Both the position numbers and the translations under genes were made by a program. The notes below the pieces were generated by a model. The model was not told the origin of the DNA, did not search any database, and saw only the letters and a program-made list of their open reading frames with translations. Source: a bacterium (GTDB lineage Bacteria; Cyanobacteriota; Sericytochromatia; S15B-MN24; VGJW01). Taken from it: DNA of 7,747 nt. Location: NCBI GenBank assembly GCA_021790035.1, contig JAJYIO010000105.1, forward strand, positions 1 through 7,747. Direction: 5' to 3'. Shown piece after piece: positions 6,121-7,747 of this stretch (positions within the stretch are counted from its first letter, which is position 1; each line of letters starts with the position of its first letter).

Positions 6121-6129
6121 AGGAAGAGG
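6121..6129 (+). promoter_or_regulatory. Ribosome binding site of the cyclic-nucleotide-binding gene
   Basis: AGGAAGAGG ends six bases before the ATG at 6136. This is the clearest Shine-Dalgarno sequence in the window and fixes this start. Confidence 0.7.
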
Positions 6130-6135
6130 CGTAGA

Positions 6136-6510
6136 ATGGATCGCCGAGAGATCGCAGCCGGCGCTTATATCTTCAGGGAAGGGGATCCCGCTGGCGAGCT
6201 GTACATGCTCATCACGGGAGCCGTCGAAGTTTCACTGGCGGGGCAGGCGGTGGCGCGGATCACCGAGGGCGGATCCATCTTCGGCGAGATGTCTCTGCTC
6301 CTGGGCTCGCCGCGGACGGCAACGGTGCGGACCATCGCGCCGAGCGAACTCCTGGTCATCCACGACCTCAACGTCCTGGTCGACACCCAGCCGGCCCTCC
6401 TCGTTCGCATCGCGACGCAGCTGGCCACTCGTCTCAAGGACATGGACGAGCGCTTCGTCCAGCTTCGCCGGGCGCTCGAGCCCCCGGCGCAGGCCGGCCA
6501 GCCCAGGTAG
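6136..6510 (+). CDS. Stand-alone cyclic-nucleotide-binding-domain protein
   Basis: 124 aa consisting almost entirely of one Crp/PKA-type cyclic-nucleotide-binding domain. A beta-roll starts with AGAYIFREGDPAGELYMLITGAVEV (8-32, broken by the usual Gly turns). The phosphate-binding cassette FGEMSLLLGSPRTATV (49-64) has Glu51 and Arg60-Thr61 in place to hold the ribose and cyclic phosphate. A C-terminal helix (about 85-115) and a short Pro/Ala tail (PPAQAGQ) complete it. There is no helix-turn-helix, kinase, channel or membrane part, so unlike CRP it cannot bind DNA in the usual way. It likely works as a cAMP or cGMP sensor through a protein partner. Binding is predicted from the intact cassette, while the partner and ligand are unknown. 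It diverges from the cDPGS-type GTPase gene with 64 bases between starts and converges on ftsY, leaving 39 bases between stops. Confidence 0.9.
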   Translation: MDRREIAAGAYIFREGDPAGELYMLITGAVEVSLAGQAVARITEGGSIFGEMSLLLGSPRTATVRTIAPSELLVIHDLNVLVDTQPALLVRIATQLATRLKDMDERFVQLRRALEPPAQAGQPR

Positions 6511-6549
6511 CGGTTCTATCGAGCCCGCTCCGTTCCAGCCGCGAGTCGT
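6511..6549. other. Short gap between convergent stops, no clear terminator
   Basis: The 39 bases between the stop of the cyclic-nucleotide-binding gene and the stop of ftsY contain only a four-pair inverted repeat (GAGC-CC-GCTC) and no T run. I see no terminator of the usual kind, so the two transcripts may overlap at their ends. Confidence 0.3.
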
Positions 6550-7747
6550 CTAGACCGCGGCTTCCTCGGTCTTCTCCGCGAACAGGGCCTCTACGAATAC
6601 CGCAGGATCGAAGTCCCGGAGATCCTCGAGGCCCTCGCCGAAGCCAGCCAGCTTGACCGGCAGCCCCAGCAGGTCGCGAATGGAGAAAACGACGCCGCCC
6701 TTGGCCGTCCCATCGAGCTTGGTCAGGATGCACCCCGTCAGTCGAGTCGCCTCCTTGAAGACCTCGGCCTGACGCAAGCCATTCTGCCCGGTGGTGGCGT
6801 CGAGCACCAGCAGCGATTCGATGGGCACCCCCTGGGCCTCTCGGTCGACGATCTTGCGTATCTTTTGCAACTCGGCCATCAGGTTGGCCTTGTTGTGCAG
6901 CCGGCCGGCCGTGTCGATGAGCACCACGTCGGCATTGCGCGATCGCGCCGCGGACAGGGCATCGAACACCACCGCCGCAGCGTCGCCGCCCTCTTCATGA
7001 CGAACGAGCGGAACACTCGCCCGCTGAGCCCAGACCTCGAGCTGGTCGATCGCCGCCGCCCGGAAGGTATCCGCGGCAGCCATGATGACGTCCAGACCCT
7101 CTAACGTGAGCCGATGGGCTAGCTTGCCGAGGGTCGTCGTCTTGCCGGTGCCGTTGACACCCACCAGCATGATCACCTTGAGCTGGCCCTTCTCGAACGC
7201 TAGCGGTCTCGCCTCGCCAAGCTTGCCGACGAGGTAGGCGGCCAGCGCACCGGTGACGCCCTCGGGCTCGAGGCCTTCCGTGCGGGCGAGCTGGCGAATG
7301 TGCTCCAGGGCAGCCTCCGCGGTCTTGACCCCCATGTCGGCCTCGATCAGCAACTCCTCGAGCTCCTCGAGAAGCTCGTCGTCGATCCGGGTCCTGCCCC
7401 GGACCAGGTCCTTGACGCGGTCTACCAGGATCTTGCGCGTGGCTGACAGGCGCTCGGAGATCTGGCCGAGCATCTCGCGATCCATCCCGAAGGACGGAGT
7501 TCCGGGGATGGGGGCGTTGAGCACATCCCACGCCCGCTTCCAGAATCCCTTCCGGGCCTGCGGCTCGCTCTCGTCCGCCGCCTGGGGCTCGATCGCGTCT
7601 GGCACCGCCGGCTCGGCCCGAGGGGCTGCGGGAGCGACCTCCGGTGGACCGGAGCGATCCGCGCCAAGAGCCTCCGGGACGTTCGCTCGCTCGGCTCCCG
7701 CGCTGCCCCCGCCGACAATCGCTACGTCAGCGGATTTGTCCTCGCCA
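6550..7747 (-). CDS. ftsY: Signal recognition particle receptor FtsY, N-terminus beyond the window
   Basis: SRP-family GTPase that docks the SRP-ribosome complex at the inner membrane for co-translational insertion. 398 residues are visible. Counting from the GTG at 7605, the NG domain shows an amphipathic Lys/Trp-rich helix, KGFWKRAWDVLN (19-30), of the kind that helps membrane contact. The N domain follows (about 45-135), then G1 GVNGTGKTTTLGKLA (149-163), AADTFRAAAIDQLEVWA (177-193), DTAGR (231-235), the TKLDGTAKGG specificity motif (295-304) and GFGEGLEDL near the end. Upstream of the GTG the frame stays open to the edge for 47 codons rich in Ala, Pro, Gly and Glu, resembling an FtsY acidic A region. 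No ATG lies in that stretch and the GTG has no ribosome site, so the true start is probably outside the window. Stop TAG is at 6552-6550. Confidence 0.95.
   Translation of the reverse strand, partial: GEDKSADVAIVGGGSAGAERANVPEALGADRSGPPEVAPAAPRAEPAVPDAIEPQAADESEPQARKGFWKRAWDVLNAPIPGTPSFGMDREMLGQISERLSATRKILVDRVKDLVRGRTRIDDELLEELEELLIEADMGVKTAEAALEHIRQLARTEGLEPEGVTGALAAYLVGKLGEARPLAFEKGQLKVIMLVGVNGTGKTTTLGKLAHRLTLEGLDVIMAAADTFRAAAIDQLEVWAQRASVPLVRHEEGGDAAAVVFDALSAARSRNADVVLIDTAGRLHNKANLMAELQKIRKIVDREAQGVPIESLLVLDATTGQNGLRQAEVFKEATRLTGCILTKLDGTAKGGVVFSIRDLLGLPVKLAGFGEGLEDLRDFDPAVFVEALFAEKTEEAAV

Noticed and set aside
4698..6134. 478-codon plus-strand open reading
   Set aside because: It lies opposite the cDPGS-type GTPase gene, has Arg/Asp-rich composition typical of a GC-rich shadow frame, and shows no recognisable domain.
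1..7747. Defence system, mobile element, CRISPR array or tRNA
   Set aside because: No transposase, integrase, repeat array, nuclease or tRNA-like cloverleaf was found on either strand; all long coding regions are accounted for by the eight genes.

Overview
This is a GC-rich (by eye well above 60% G+C), densely coded bacterial chromosomal window with eight protein genes, two of them cut by the window edges. There are no RNA genes, insertion sequences, CRISPR arrays or phage genes that I can recognise. The genes are housekeeping (a DnaJ-type co-chaperone, FtsY) or widespread accessory types (FAH-family enzyme, MBL-fold hydrolase, two-component proteins, a cyclic-nucleotide-binding protein, a cDPG-synthetase-type GTPase). 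Lineage cannot be fixed from this. Four copies of GCGATCGC, the core of the cyanobacterial HIP1 palindrome, give a weak hint of a cyanobacterium-related or other GC-rich uncultured lineage.

Layout. The left third is on the minus strand and reads, in order of transcription: MBL-fold hydrolase (2556-1690), FAH-family enzyme (1690-1067, sharing one base with the hydrolase in a TGATG junction), then a DnaJ-family protein (974 to the left edge) with its own promoter-like sequence. Diverging from this block, on the plus strand, are an OmpR/PhoB-type response regulator (2597-3349) and a GAF-domain sensor histidine kinase (3431-4675). The kinase converges on a minus-strand GTPase of the cyclic 2,3-diphosphoglycerate synthetase family (6071-4731), with palindromes between them. 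A small stand-alone cyclic-nucleotide-binding-domain protein (6136-6510, plus) diverges from that GTPase gene and converges on ftsY (minus, 7747-6550, N-terminus beyond the right edge).

How the genes relate. The MBL/FAH pair looks translationally coupled and may act on one small-molecule pathway, but the substrate is not visible. The regulator and kinase sit like a two-component pair. The kinase has all its catalytic boxes, whereas the regulator's receiver domain has Glu in place of the phospho-accepting Asp and Trp in place of the conserved Lys. Simple phosphotransfer between them is therefore unlikely, and this is the most interesting point in the window. The DnaJ protein is also unusual in keeping only one of the two zinc-binding sites of classical DnaJ. 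I do not see a clearly undescribed multi-gene system here; the strongest leads are these two domain-level departures and the cDPGS-type GTPase.
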